From Candidatus Amarobacillus elongatus (lineage in GTDB: Bacteria; Chloroflexota; Dehalococcoidia; Tepidiformales; Tepidiformaceae): 64,000 nt of DNA. Shown piece after piece: positions 48,146 to 57,117 of the stretch. The notes beneath the pieces were generated by a model that worked only from the letters and a program-made list of their open reading frames with translations, was not told the DNA's origin and made no database searches. The translations under genes were made by a program, and so were the position numbers. The first letter of the stretch is position 1. Each line of letters begins with the position of its first letter. The DNA lies in assembly GCA_016703545.1 (NCBI GenBank), contig JADJBX010000002.1:1-64000 (forward strand), in the 5' to 3' direction.

Positions 48146-49692
48146 CTACGCCGCTTCGCTCATCCCGTACCGCGAGACCAGCCGACGCCGGCCCGTTTGC
48201 TTCGCCTCATAGAGCGCCCCGTCGGCGAATTCGTAGGCGACCGCCAGCCGTTCGTCGCGGTCCGGGCCCTCGCCCACGGGTGCGAGCCCGCCGCTAACGC
48301 TGATACTCAGCGCCTCGCCCGATGGCAGGATCACCGGCACGGTCGCGATCGTCTCCACAGCGTCGGAGCACCGCCGCGGCGGGTCCGCCGCCTCGTCGGT
48401 GAAGAAGGCCGCGAACTCCTCGCCGCCCAGCCGCCCGAGCGCGCTCCCTTCGCCGAGGACGCCCCCAAGCCGCCACGCGACCTCCTTGAGGACGTGGTCG
48501 CCGACCGGGTGCCCGTAGGTGTCGTTGATCCGCTTGAAGAAGTCGATATCGAAGATGGCGACGGAAGTCGCGCCGGTGTCGGCGGCGAGCGCGAACCAGG
48601 CACGCCGGTTCAGCAGCCCGGTCAGCGAGTCATGGTCCGCCGCGAACTGCGCCTCCTGGCGAAGCTCCTCGAGTGCTTCGTTCCGTCGTTCGAGCTCGAG
48701 AGGAGCTCCTCGCGCACGCGGATCTCGCCTTCGAGGGCGTGGTTGAGCTGGCGGTTCTCCACGAGGGTCAGCCACTGGCGCGTCATGATGAGCGCGACCG
48801 CGGCCGCGGTGCCCAGGAGCAGGTCCGGCTCGGCGCGGCCCACCGCCGCCTCCACAATCACCAGCACCCCCGGCGGTGTCAGCGCCAGGTACGGCAGGAC
48901 CAGCCCCAACGCGCCCTGGCCGCGCCGCCGCGCCGGCTTCAGGCGGCCGGGGCTCCGCCCCCAGTACATCGCCACCGCGAGGGCGAAGTAGCCCGCCAGC
49001 CACAGCAGGTCCGGCCACGAAGCGGAGCTCGCCGAATCGCCCACGCCCAGCAGGTAGGGCACGTCGCCCGCCACGGTGAACCCAACGGCCGCGATCAGCG
49101 CGAGCGTGTGCCGCGGCAGTGACCCCGACGCGGCATAGAACGACACGATCAGCGAGACGATGAGCCCGAGGTCGAGCAGCGGGTACCCCATCAGCACCAG
49201 GTCACTGACGAGCGACGAACTGCCGTGCTGCGTCGGCTCGACGAGGAGTTCCCAGGTGAGCGTGCCGAGGGCCGCGGCCGTGGTCGCGCCATCGAGCAGC
49301 GCGCGGCGGTCGCTGAGGCGCCGGTGGGGCGGCGCGAGCAGCGGCACCGCCACGATGAGCGAAACGTACCCCAGATAGTAGAAGCCGTCGGCTACGCTCG
49401 GGACCGGGGCATCGCGCCCCAGCAGTTCGTACCCGGAGTAGATCGCTTCCGCCACGAACCAGCTCGCGGCCAGCCCCGCCACCGCGACCCAGCCCCACCG
49501 CTGCCGGCCGTGCGCCGCGCGAATGGCGCCCGGAGCGAAGGCCAGGGCCGTCAACGGGCCGATGTTGAAGAGGAGCCCGCGCAGCAACAGGCCCGGCGTC
49601 CCGGCGAGGAGCAGCAGGCCGTAGAGCGCGAGGAAGGCAAGCCCTCCCACGACAATGACCGCCGGCGGCGAAGCTCCGACCCGCGATTTCAC
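48146..49692 (-). CDS. Membrane-bound diguanylate cyclase (frameshifted)
   Basis: About 515 residues when one frameshift is bridged. From GTG 49692, eight or so hydrophobic helices (residues 10-300) form an integral membrane sensor. A short coiled coil follows (REELL ... LELERRNEALEELRQEA), and in it, near 48700-48703, the frame slips by one base. The GGDEF domain then runs in the other frame to the stop at 48146: DHDSLTGLLNRRAW, FDIDFFKRINDTYGHPVGD, and the active-site LGGEEF. A GGEEF loop is catalytically competent; an RxxD inhibitory site is not evident. It would make cyclic di-GMP from two GTP. The break is probably an assembly error. Confidence 0.85.
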
Positions 49693-49812
49693 GCCACGAT
49701 CATCGGCACGAGCGGAACGCGGTCGGAGCGCGCGGCCGGCGGCGCGTCCCGTTCTTTCACCAAAGCGCGACTTTTACGCCGGCCAAAATCGGGGAATTCC
49801 GGGGAAAGAACA

Positions 49813-49838
49813 AGGGCCCGCGGAATACCGCGAGCCCT
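49813..49838 (-). terminator. Terminator after secF, possibly bidirectional
   Basis: AGGGCCCGCGG-AATA-CCGCGAGCCCT is an 11-bp stem with one mismatch. TTGTTCTTT follows on the minus strand and CGTTTTT on the plus strand. It lies 26 bases after the secF stop at 49864. The uncorrected secF frame would read straight through it, which supports the frameshift. Confidence 0.8.
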
Positions 49839-49863
49839 CGTTTTTCATTGGCCAGTGCCGGGG

Positions 49864-50848
49864 TTAGGCGGGCTCGGCCACCTGCGTGTCCGACTGGCCG
49901 CGCATGCGCTTGAAACCACCGCCCGATGTCGTTCCGCTCCCACGCCACGAGCAGCTGGCTGGCGATGCCGATCGAGCTGTACGTCCCCGCCGCGACACCC
50001 ACGAGCAGCACGATCAGGAAGTTCCGGATCGTCACGCCGCCGATCAGCAGCATCGCGACCACCGTCAGCACCACCACGAGCGAGGTGTTGATCGACCGCG
50101 CCAGCGTCTCAGTCATGCTCGCGTTCACCGCTTCCTCAAACGGGATGTACGGGTCGTTCGAGATGTTCTCGCGGATGCGGTCGAACACCACGATCGTGTC
50201 GTGCACGGAGAAGCCGATGACCGTCAGGAGCGCGGTGATGAATCCCGTGTCCACTTCGGTCCCGCGAATCTCCCCCAGCAGCGCGAAGAGCCCGAGGATG
50301 ATGAAGGCGTCGTGCAGGACCGCGATGATCGCCGCCGTGCCGTACCGGTACGGGCGTGGCAGGTGCCGGAACGCCCACCAGATGTAGAGCAGGATGAACA
50401 CCGACGCGGCCACGACGGCAAGCGTCGCGTTGCGGGCGATTTCACTGCTGACCGTGCTCGAAACGGTCGAGAAGTCCCGCCGCGTGAGTTCGCCGAAGCG
50501 CTCGCGAAGCGACGCCTCGATCCCGTCGATCTCGCCCTGGACCGGTGCTGTCGGGCCCGCGCCCGTGGTGTCCGGCGTCGACGCCACCTGCAGCTCTCGC
50601 GTGCGGATGATGAACGTGTTTTCGCCGGCGCCCTGGATACGGGCTTCGCCGTGGCCGAGGTCCGACATCGCCGATCGCAGATCGCTCTGCTCGACCGGCC
50701 GCTCGGTGAACTCGATTGTGAAGGACGACCCGGAGGTGAACTCAATGCCGGCCTTCAGCTGGAACAGCGCGAGGCAGATGACCGCCACCAGGAAGATGGC
50801 CAGCGAAAACGACAGGTACCACCAACGCTTGCCTGCGAAATCGAGCAT
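49864..50848 (-). CDS. secF: Protein translocase subunit SecF (frameshifted near 3' end)
   Basis: About 327 residues after correction. It opens MLDFAGKRWWYLSFSL with membrane helix 1, then GIEFTSGSSFTIEFTE (the SecF signature), a periplasmic domain, and five further helices including VIGFSVHDTIVVFDRIRENI. At 49912 one extra base shifts the frame; corrected, the protein ends WFKRMRGQSDTQVAEPA and stops at 49864, just before the terminator. As written, the frame continues to 49757 through the terminator and into non-family sequence. SecDF uses proton flow to pull proteins across the membrane. Start 3 bases after the secD stop. Confidence 0.95.
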
Positions 50849-50851
50849 CGG

Positions 50852-52258
50852 TTACTTCCCTCCCGCGGCTTCGGCCTTCGGCGCCACGACCCGCCCCGAG
50901 CGGCGCTCTTCGGCGTTGAACAGCCAGTGGTTCCGGGCGATGCGCGTGCCCACGATCATCTTCAGGAACGTCCGCGTCACCGTAATCGCCGAGAACATCG
51001 AAATAAGCACGCCGATGGCCAGCGTCAGCGCGAAGCCCTTCACGAGCGACGCCCCGAACTGGTTCCCGAAGTAGTACAGGATGAGGCACGTGATCAGCGT
51101 CGAGATGTTCGAGTCGCGGATGGACGTCCACGCCCGGCGGAAGCCGAGGTCGATGGCGCTGTTCAGGGTCCGGCCGCGTCGCAACTCTTCTTTCATCCGC
51201 TCGAAAATGAGGATGTTGGCGTCCACGGCCATACCCACCGACAGCACGAACGCCGCGATGCCCGAAAGGGTCAGCGTCACCGGCCAGAGCTTGAACACCA
51301 TCAGCGTGAGCGACGTGTAGACCACGAGGGCCGCCGCGGCCAACGCTCCCGGCAGCCGGTAATAGAGGATCATGAAGAGCGCGACCGCGATCAGCCCGAC
51401 GATGCCCGCGTGCACCGAATCGAGCACCGAGTCCTCGCCGAGCGTCGCGCTCACCTCGCTCGATTGAATGGTCTTGAGCGGCACGGGGAGCGCACCGGCG
51501 TTCAGCTGCTTCGAAAGGTTCTTCGCTGCCGTGAACGATTCCTGCCCCGTGATCTGGCCCTGGTCGGAGATGACGCTCTGCACCTGGGCCTGCGAAATCA
51601 GTTCGTCGTCAAGGTAGATCAGCAGGTAGCGGCGGGTGTCGCCTTCCGGGTAGCGAAGCGCGTTCCCCGTGATCTGCTCCATCAGCTTCGATCCGATGCC
51701 GGTCGTTTCGAAGTTGACCGCATACGTCGTCCCCTGCTGCGACGGGAACGTGTTGTTCTTCAGATACTGCCCGCTCATGGTGTACGTCTGCCCATCGACG
51801 ACGCCCGTCGCGGGAATGACGTCCGTGCCATCGGGGTTGGGCACGCGGAACTCGAGCCGGGCGGTCTTGCCGATAAGATCGGTCGCCTCGTTGATGTCGA
51901 GGCCCGGCACTTCGACCGTGAGGCGGTTGCCGCTGGTCTTCGTGATCTCGGCTTCACTCACACCGAAGGCGTTGACGCGCCGCTCCACCACTTCCTTGGC
52001 CACGTCCAGCGCCTGCCCCAGGTCACCCTGGTAGTCGGCCGGCGGGTCGGCCTGCAGCACGAGGTACGAGCCGCCGCGCAGGTCGAGCCCGAGACGCATC
52101 GTTTCGCGTTCCCAGTCGCCGACCTTGATACCGCGGCCTTCGGGCCAGAAGTCGCCGGGGAGGTAGCGATCGGGATCGCTCGGCCACACGGCGATGAGTG
52201 CGAAGCCCGTCAGGAACAGGACCCCGAGGAAGATGAGAACGGTTGTCGTGCTACGCAC
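50852..52258 (-). CDS. secD: Protein translocase subunit SecD
   Basis: A 468-residue protein from GTG 52258. One N-terminal membrane helix, then MRLGLDLRGGSYLVLQ near residue 54 (the SecD signature), a periplasmic domain (about 75-300) with VEVPGLDINEATDLIG, and five C-terminal helices with GMAVDANILIFERMKEELRRG. Partner of SecF, which follows. The C-terminal tail is lysine- and arginine-rich. Its GTG overlaps the yajC stop by 8 bases. Confidence 0.97.
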   Translation of the reverse strand: MRSTTTVLIFLGVLFLTGFALIAVWPSDPDRYLPGDFWPEGRGIKVGDWERETMRLGLDLRGGSYLVLQADPPADYQGDLGQALDVAKEVVERRVNAFGVSEAEITKTSGNRLTVEVPGLDINEATDLIGKTARLEFRVPNPDGTDVIPATGVVDGQTYTMSGQYLKNNTFPSQQGTTYAVNFETTGIGSKLMEQITGNALRYPEGDTRRYLLIYLDDELISQAQVQSVISDQGQITGQESFTAAKNLSKQLNAGALPVPLKTIQSSEVSATLGEDSVLDSVHAGIVGLIAVALFMILYYRLPGALAAAALVVYTSLTLMVFKLWPVTLTLSGIAAFVLSVGMAVDANILIFERMKEELRRGRTLNSAIDLGFRRAWTSIRDSNISTLITCLILYYFGNQFGASLVKGFALTLAIGVLISMFSAITVTRTFLKMIVGTRIARNHWLFNAEERRSGRVVAPKAEAAGGK

Positions 52259-52580
52259 TGGGCTTGATTACCTCCGGCGAAGATGCCGAGTCGGCGGTTT
52301 CGAGCGTCGTCAGCCGACGCGAGATGGCATCGGTCACCGCGCGCACGCGCACGCCCGGGGCGATTTCGAGGATGATCTCGGTCGGGCCGTGCACCGGCTG
52401 GATGATGTCTTTCACTTCGCCGATGAGGCCGCCCGTCGTCAGCACCTCATCGCCGATTTGCAGCGCGCGGACCGCCTTCTTCTGTTCCTTCTGATTCTTG
52501 AGGACCGGCTGGAGCAGGATGAAATAGAACGCCGCCACCGCCAAGACGGTGTAGAAGATGACGCTCCACATGACGGCCAT
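52251..52580 (-). CDS. yajC: Preprotein translocase subunit YajC
   Basis: A 109-residue protein from ATG 52580, preceded by AGGAG. One membrane helix (about residues 4-22), then QPVLKNQKEQKKAVRALQIGDEVLTTGGLIGEV (about 24-56), the conserved YajC core. It belongs to the Sec holocomplex with SecD and SecF, which follow in the same operon. The C-terminal tail is acidic and serine-rich. Confidence 0.96.
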   Translation of the reverse strand: MAVMWSVIFYTVLAVAAFYFILLQPVLKNQKEQKKAVRALQIGDEVLTTGGLIGEVKDIIQPVHGPTEIILEIAPGVRVRAVTDAISRRLTTLETADSASSPEVIKPSA

Positions 52581-52611
52581 GGGGGGTTTCTCCTGGGGCC
52601 GGGCAAGCAGC

Positions 52612-53496
52612 TCAGGCTTGCTCCGCTCGCATGCTGGCCAGGAGCTCGCCGGCCAACGCCAGAGCCTCATCCCGGTTCGTTATAGCGCCCTCTGCCTGGG
52701 CCCGGCGAACCGATGTTAGGACAGCCCCCAACAATCGTCCACCTTCCAGGTCAAGCTCCCGAATCAGATCCTCCCCCGTGATGAACGCCGGTTCCTCGCC
52801 CTCATCCATGACAGCCCATGCTCGCGCCGTGACATAATTGACAAAGCCGCAATGCCGCCGGAAGTTTTCTCGCGTGTATCCCGGCCCCCGCGTCGCCCAC
52901 CCATCAGCCAGGTTCACCAGCATCAGCGGCAGCACGTGCCCGTCCAGGTCCGTCACGAACTTCCGCACCGCCCGGTCCGTCGGGGGCCACGCCTTCACCA
53001 GCTCCCCCGGGCGCAGGTGGTATCGGACCATCGCCGCCACGAACGCCGTCTCTTCCGGGCCGAACCCGAGTTCGGGTAGCCGTTCCCGCAGGAGCTCGGC
53101 GCCCCGGGGGCCATGGCGAGGGAAGCGCAGCGCTCCGTCCACGATGGTCGCCGTGTGCGGCTTCGCCACGTCGTGGACGAGGGCGGCCAGCCGCAGCAAC
53201 GCCATCAGCGGTACGGACCCCACCTGCCGTTCCAGCGACGCGTCGACGTCGATCCAGGCCAGCGATTCGCGCAGCTCCACGCCCGCCGCCGTCGCCGTGG
53301 TGGCCTCGTGGAGGGCGCCGACCGCCGCGAGATTGTGTTCGAGCACGGTGAAGTGGTGGCGTTCGGGCTGCACGAAGCCGCGCCCGGCCTCCAGCTCCGG
53401 GATGAGCGCGGTGAGGGACCGTTCCTCGTCGAGCGCCCGCAGCGCGGCCGGCGGATCCTCCGCGGTGAGCGCCGCCATCAGGTTCGCGTTCGCCAT
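52612..53496 (-). CDS. HD-domain protein resembling the C-terminal half of CCA-adding enzymes
   Basis: A 294-residue protein. ERHHFTVLEHNLAAVGAL (about residue 45) and LAALVHDVAKPHTA (about 107-120) are the HD-domain metal ligands, and ALRFPRHGPRGAELLRERL with MVRYHLRPGEL fits the HD domain of tRNA nucleotidyltransferases and poly(A) polymerase-like proteins. The N-terminal nucleotidyltransferase head is missing, so it cannot add CCA; it is likely a metal-dependent phosphohydrolase. Transcribed just upstream of yajC-secD-secF; the link may only be positional. Confidence 0.8.
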   Translation of the reverse strand: MANANLMAALTAEDPPAALRALDEERSLTALIPELEAGRGFVQPERHHFTVLEHNLAAVGALHEATTATAAGVELRESLAWIDVDASLERQVGSVPLMALLRLAALVHDVAKPHTATIVDGALRFPRHGPRGAELLRERLPELGFGPEETAFVAAMVRYHLRPGELVKAWPPTDRAVRKFVTDLDGHVLPLMLVNLADGWATRGPGYTRENFRRHCGFVNYVTARAWAVMDEGEEPAFITGEDLIRELDLEGGRLLGAVLTSVRRAQAEGAITNRDEALALAGELLASMRAEQA

Positions 53497-53540
53497 GCAC
53501 CGGGCATCCTACCGCGCGCCGCCCGGGCCCGCGCGGGCAA

Positions 53541-53565
53541 GGAAAAAGCCCGCGGGTGCGGGCTT
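53541..53565 (-). terminator. Terminator after the recombinase gene
   Basis: AAGCCCGC-GGGT-GCGGGCTT is a perfect 8-bp stem, followed on the minus strand by TTTTTCC. A textbook intrinsic terminator 28 bases after the full-length stop of the recombinase (53593), consistent with the intact gene having once ended there. Confidence 0.85.
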
Positions 53566-53592
53566 GCGGTCGGTCCGGGGCGATTTTGGGCG

Positions 53593-54495
53593 TCAGGCGC
53601 GGGGGTGCGCCTTGTCGTACTCCACGCGCTTCTGCTGGTCGGTCAGCTGCGTGTGGATCTAGGTTGTGGAGATGCTGGCGTGCTCGAGCGCGGCCTGCAC
53701 GTTCCGCAGCGGCATGCCGCCCGAGAGCATGTGGGTCGCGTAGGTGTGCCGCAGCGTGTGCGGCGTAATCGCCTTGTCCAGCTTCGCCTCGCGAGCGTAG
53801 TTCTTGAGGATGAGCCAGAACCCCTGGCGCGTGAGCCGTTCACCGCGCCGGTTCACGAAGAGCGCGGGCTCCCGGCGGTTCCGCACCAGCCGCGGCCGCA
53901 CGTGGAAAATGTACTGGCGAAGCTCGTCGACGGCCCGCTGGTAGAGCGGCAACACGCGCTCGCGTTCGCCCTTGCCGGTGCAGCGCACCGTCACCGGGTC
54001 GCTTTCCAGGGCGACATCCGCGAGGTCGAGCGAAACGAGCTCGGTCACCCGCAGCCCGGTCGCGTACAGGAGTTCGAGCATGGCCTTATCGCGGCGCGCT
54101 TCGGGCGTGTTCCGCCGGGCCGGCTGCTCGAGCAGTTCGTCCACTTCCTTCACGGAGAGCGCCCGCGGCAGGGACTTGCCCACCTGCGGGGACTTGAGCT
54201 GCTCCGTCGGGTCCTGCGGCACGAGGCCCTCCGCCGCGAGGAAGCCGAAGAACGACTTCACGGCCGCGATCTTGCGGGCCACCGTGGCGTCCTTGTACTG
54301 CCGCTCGCGAAGGTCCTCCACGAAGCCGACGACCTTCTTGCCGTCGATCCTCGCCCAGGCGTCCTTCTCCCCGTCCGCTGCCCCGGCGAACTTCTGGAAC
54401 TGCCCGAGATCGTTCCGGTAGGCCGCGATCGTATTGCTCGAGGCGTTCTTCTCGACGGCAAGAAAATTCAAAAACTGGGCGATGCACTCGTCCAT
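53593..54495 (-). pseudogene. XerC/D-type tyrosine recombinase, amber codon and lost nucleophile
   Basis: A XerC/D-family recombinase, which would resolve chromosome dimers. From ATG 54495 the full frame is 300 codons, the usual length. N-terminal SAM-like domain (NFLAVEKNASSNTIAAYRNDL), then catalytic Arg in YATGLRVTEL, Lys in CTGKGERERV, HTLRHTYATHML with His and Arg, and LEHASISTT. Then two single-base transitions: the next codon is TAG (53661-53659) where CAG is expected, and two codons later CAC (His) stands where the nucleophilic Tyr TAC is expected. The rest (THLTDQQK-like TQLTDQQKRVEYDKAHPRA) continues to TGA at 53593. Even with read-through the enzyme could not form the DNA-tyrosine link. 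Either dead or a non-catalytic partner. Confidence 0.8.
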
Positions 54496-54597
54496 TCGCC
54501 GCATACCTCGCGTCACCGTTGGGTTCAGGGGCGGGAGCATGATAGGCAGGCCGTTTCGGGCGTGTCCACACGATCCGGGGCGCTTGTGTGAAGAATC

Positions 54598-54627
54598 GGA
54601 TTCCGGGAATCCATCACAATGAGTGAT
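54598..54627. repeat. Two adjacent inverted repeats upstream of the recombinase gene
   Basis: GGATTCC-G-GGAATCC (54598-54612) is a perfect 7-bp inverted repeat, immediately followed by ATCAC-AATGA-GTGAT (54613-54627). They lie about 100 bases upstream of the recombinase start in a 328-base gap (54496-54823) that otherwise holds no credible gene. Operators, or a recombinase target, are possible. Confidence 0.4.
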
Positions 54628-54823
54628 ATAGCGTCACCCTTTGGCGGCCCCTGAACACGACGTAACTCTGCTGTTCCGGTGCTGCCCCCTGCACCGTCGG
54701 CGCATGGTGCCTGCACCTGCCCTTCCGATCCAGCGTTCCCGTCTCGCCCGGGAATCAGGCCTTTGTGAAGGTTCTGCACATCGGAAAAGCCCAATTCGAC
54801 TGTAGTTTTAAGAACGCTAATGG

Positions 54824-55659
54824 TTAGTCAGGCCCTTCAATCGCCGGACGCCATCGCCCGTCGCCGCCGACGCCCATCGCCTTTTCGACCACGTACCCCC
54901 CGATCGAGCGGGCGAACTGGAAGCCGAGCGCGAGCGCGAGACGGTGTGACGCGATGTTATCCCCCGAGCAGGTCCACGACGGCACATAGCCGCGCCTCTG
55001 GCACTCGTTGAAAAAGTCGATGGACGCCGCCCGCGCCACCCCCTGGCGACGGTACGCGTCGTTCGTCCCGACCTCGACTTCGGCTTCGACGAAGCCTGCG
55101 GCGCCCCCCACGGCACATGGGCAGCAGAAGCCCGCGAGCCGCTCGCCGTCGAGGACGGCGGTCCCGAAGGCGCGCTCCACGAACCGTTCCGGGCCGCCCC
55201 AGATCGAGACGACCCACGGGTCCACGGCACCTCGAACTTTGCCGCCGTGGCGACATCGATTGGCGCGAGACGAAACCGCGATGGCAACTCCGGCCGCGGC
55301 GGGAATGTGGCAGGGGCGTGGAACTCGAGCCGATGGCGGCGCGTGCCGAAGACAGTGCCCAGCGCCGCGTCCCACGCTTCCGTCGATGCCCAGACCGCCG
55401 TGCCCGGGTACCGCACGAGCGCGGGCAGCGCGGACGCCGCCTCCGTGGCGAAGCTGGCGTCTGCCCGGCCGATGGCATGCCAGAAGCCGCTCTCGTTGCA
55501 GATGATGGCGCTCGCCGGGGCGCTCGCGGTATCGACGAGCACGGTGCCGGGCATCGTGCCGTCCAGCACGCTGTGCGCGAAGGCCATGTGGCCGGCCTCG
55601 TGGGCGTCCGGCACCAGGCGCCGCACGCGTTCGAACTCCCCGGTCGAAAGCTGTTCCAT
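54824..55659 (-). CDS. GNAT acetyltransferase (frameshifted)
   Basis: About 278 residues when one frameshift is bridged. The first part (AHEAGHMAFAHSVLDGTMPG, SAIICNESGFWHAIGRAD) matches the N-terminal region of the GNAT_acetyltran-type family. Near 55228-55230 the frame slips by one base, and the family continues VDPWVVSIWGGPERFVERAF, then the acetyl-CoA-binding segment GTNDAYRRQGVARAASIDFF with the Q/RxxGxA loop, and SGDNIASHRLALALGFQ. Stop at 54824. Likely acetylates a small molecule or amine; target unknown. Probably an assembly indel, since both halves fit one intact protein. 45 bases after the E2 gene on the same strand. Confidence 0.75.
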
Positions 55660-55704
55660 CGCGGGAGCGTGGCACCCTCATCGCCGCCCGTCCACCCCCG
55701 CCCG

Positions 55705-57096
55705 CTACGCCAGCGCCTCCAGCCGGCCCTTGAGCGCGGCAAGGAACCCGCCCGCCTCCAGCCCATCGAGCGCCCGGTGGTCGAAGCTCAGGCAGACGTT
55801 CATCATCCAGCGCACGGCGATGCTGTCGTCGTCCCGCACCACGGCCCGCTTCACCGCCCGCTCCATCGTGACGATGCCCACCTGCGGGGGATTCACGATC
55901 GGCTTCGAGGCGATGGACCCGAAGGCGCCGGTGTTGTTGACCGTGAACGTGCCGCCTTCGATGTCCTCGACGCGCAGCCGCCGCGTGTGCGCCCGCTCCG
56001 CGAGGTCGGCGATCCGCCGCGCGAGCCCGGCGATGTTGAGGTCGCCGGCGTCGTGGATGACGGGCACCACGAGCCCGCTCTCCGCCGCCACTGCCAGCCC
56101 GATATCCAGCGAGTGGTACCGCCGGAGCTCGTCGCCCTCCCAGCGCGCGTTGAGCATGGGGAACTCGCGCAGCGTCTCGCAGACGGCCGCAGTGAAGTAC
56201 GGCAGCAGCGTCAGGGGCACCCCCTCTTCGCGTTCGAAGCGTGCCCGCTCGCGTTCGCGCACGCGCACCAACCCCGTCACATCCACTTCGACCATCGTCC
56301 ACGCCTGCGGCGCCTCCAGGTTCGAACGGCGCAGGTTCTCGGCGATGGTCCGTCGCGTCGCCGAGAGCGGCGTGACCTCGTACCGGCCACCCTGGCCCGC
56401 CGCCGGGGAGGATGCCCGGGCGGCCACCGGCATGCCCGCGGGCTGCGGCGCCGGGGCGGTTTCGCGCCTGGCGGGCGGTACTGCCGCGGCGGGCGCCGGG
56501 CCGGCCGCGATGCGAGCCTCCACGTCCTTTCGCGTCACCCGCCCCCCGATGCCCGTCCCCGCCATGGCGGCGAGTTCGATCCCGTGTTCGGCCGCAAGGC
56601 GCATTACCGCCGGGGAGTAGAACCGCGACCGGTCCTCGGGGTTGCGGCCGTTCGCGGGAGCGGCAGGCGACAGGGCCACGGGAGCCGCGGGGCGGTTCGC
56701 TTTCAGCGCCGGCCCCGAGCGGCCGGGCGCCGTTGCCGGGGGCGCATCTTCTTCGTCGGGGGGGATAGCCATCGGCCCACCGCGCCACAGCCCGGCTGCC
56801 GCCGGTTCAGGTTCCGGCTCTCGCTCCGGCTCCGCCCGATGGCTGGCGCCGGCCGTGGCGCCCGCCTCCACGACCTCGCACAGCGGCGCGCCCACCTCGG
56901 CGACGTCGCCCTGCGGCACGAGGATCTCGCCCATCGTGCCCTCGTACTCCGACGGCAGCTCCGCCGTCACCTTCTCGGTCTCGATTTCGCACAACGGGTC
57001 GTCGATGTGGACTGCCTCGCCCGGCTGCTTGAGCCACTGGACGATGGTTCCCTCGGTCACGCTCTCCCCGAGCTGGGGCATGGTCACGGTCGCCAT
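55705..57096 (-). CDS. Dihydrolipoamide acyltransferase (E2) of a 2-oxoacid dehydrogenase complex
   Basis: A 463-residue E2. The lipoyl domain (1-80) has the modified lysine at residue 42 in EIETEKVTAELPS. An Ala/Pro/Gly linker leads to the E1/E3-binding domain (about 155-190, FYSPAVMRLAAEHGIELAAM ... GRVTRKDVEA), a second linker, and the acyltransferase domain (about 230-463), ending with the active-site SFDHRALDGLEAGGFL. One lipoyl domain only. E3 (dihydrolipoamide dehydrogenase) is not in the window. Confidence 0.95.
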   Translation of the reverse strand: MATVTMPQLGESVTEGTIVQWLKQPGEAVHIDDPLCEIETEKVTAELPSEYEGTMGEILVPQGDVAEVGAPLCEVVEAGATAGASHRAEPEREPEPEPAAAGLWRGGPMAIPPDEEDAPPATAPGRSGPALKANRPAAPVALSPAAPANGRNPEDRSRFYSPAVMRLAAEHGIELAAMAGTGIGGRVTRKDVEARIAAGPAPAAAVPPARRETAPAPQPAGMPVAARASSPAAGQGGRYEVTPLSATRRTIAENLRRSNLEAPQAWTMVEVDVTGLVRVRERERARFEREEGVPLTLLPYFTAAVCETLREFPMLNARWEGDELRRYHSLDIGLAVAAESGLVVPVIHDAGDLNIAGLARRIADLAERAHTRRLRVEDIEGGTFTVNNTGAFGSIASKPIVNPPQVGIVTMERAVKRAVVRDDDSIAVRWMMNVCLSFDHRALDGLEAGGFLAALKGRLEALA

Positions 57097-57117
57097 GGCA
57101 TCACCCTCCGGTCGCCC

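Noticed and set aside
49886..52267. 793-codon frame antisense to secD and secF
   Set aside because: Shadow frame; secD and secF on the other strand are unmistakable.
53659..53661. TAG in the recombinase as a recoded amino acid (Gln, pyrrolysine)
   Set aside because: TAG ends the regulator gene (7513) normally, no suppressor tRNA is seen, and the Tyr two codons later would still be missing.
54525..54794. 89-codon frame upstream of the recombinase
   Set aside because: No ribosome site or recognisable motif, and it covers the inverted repeats; likely chance.
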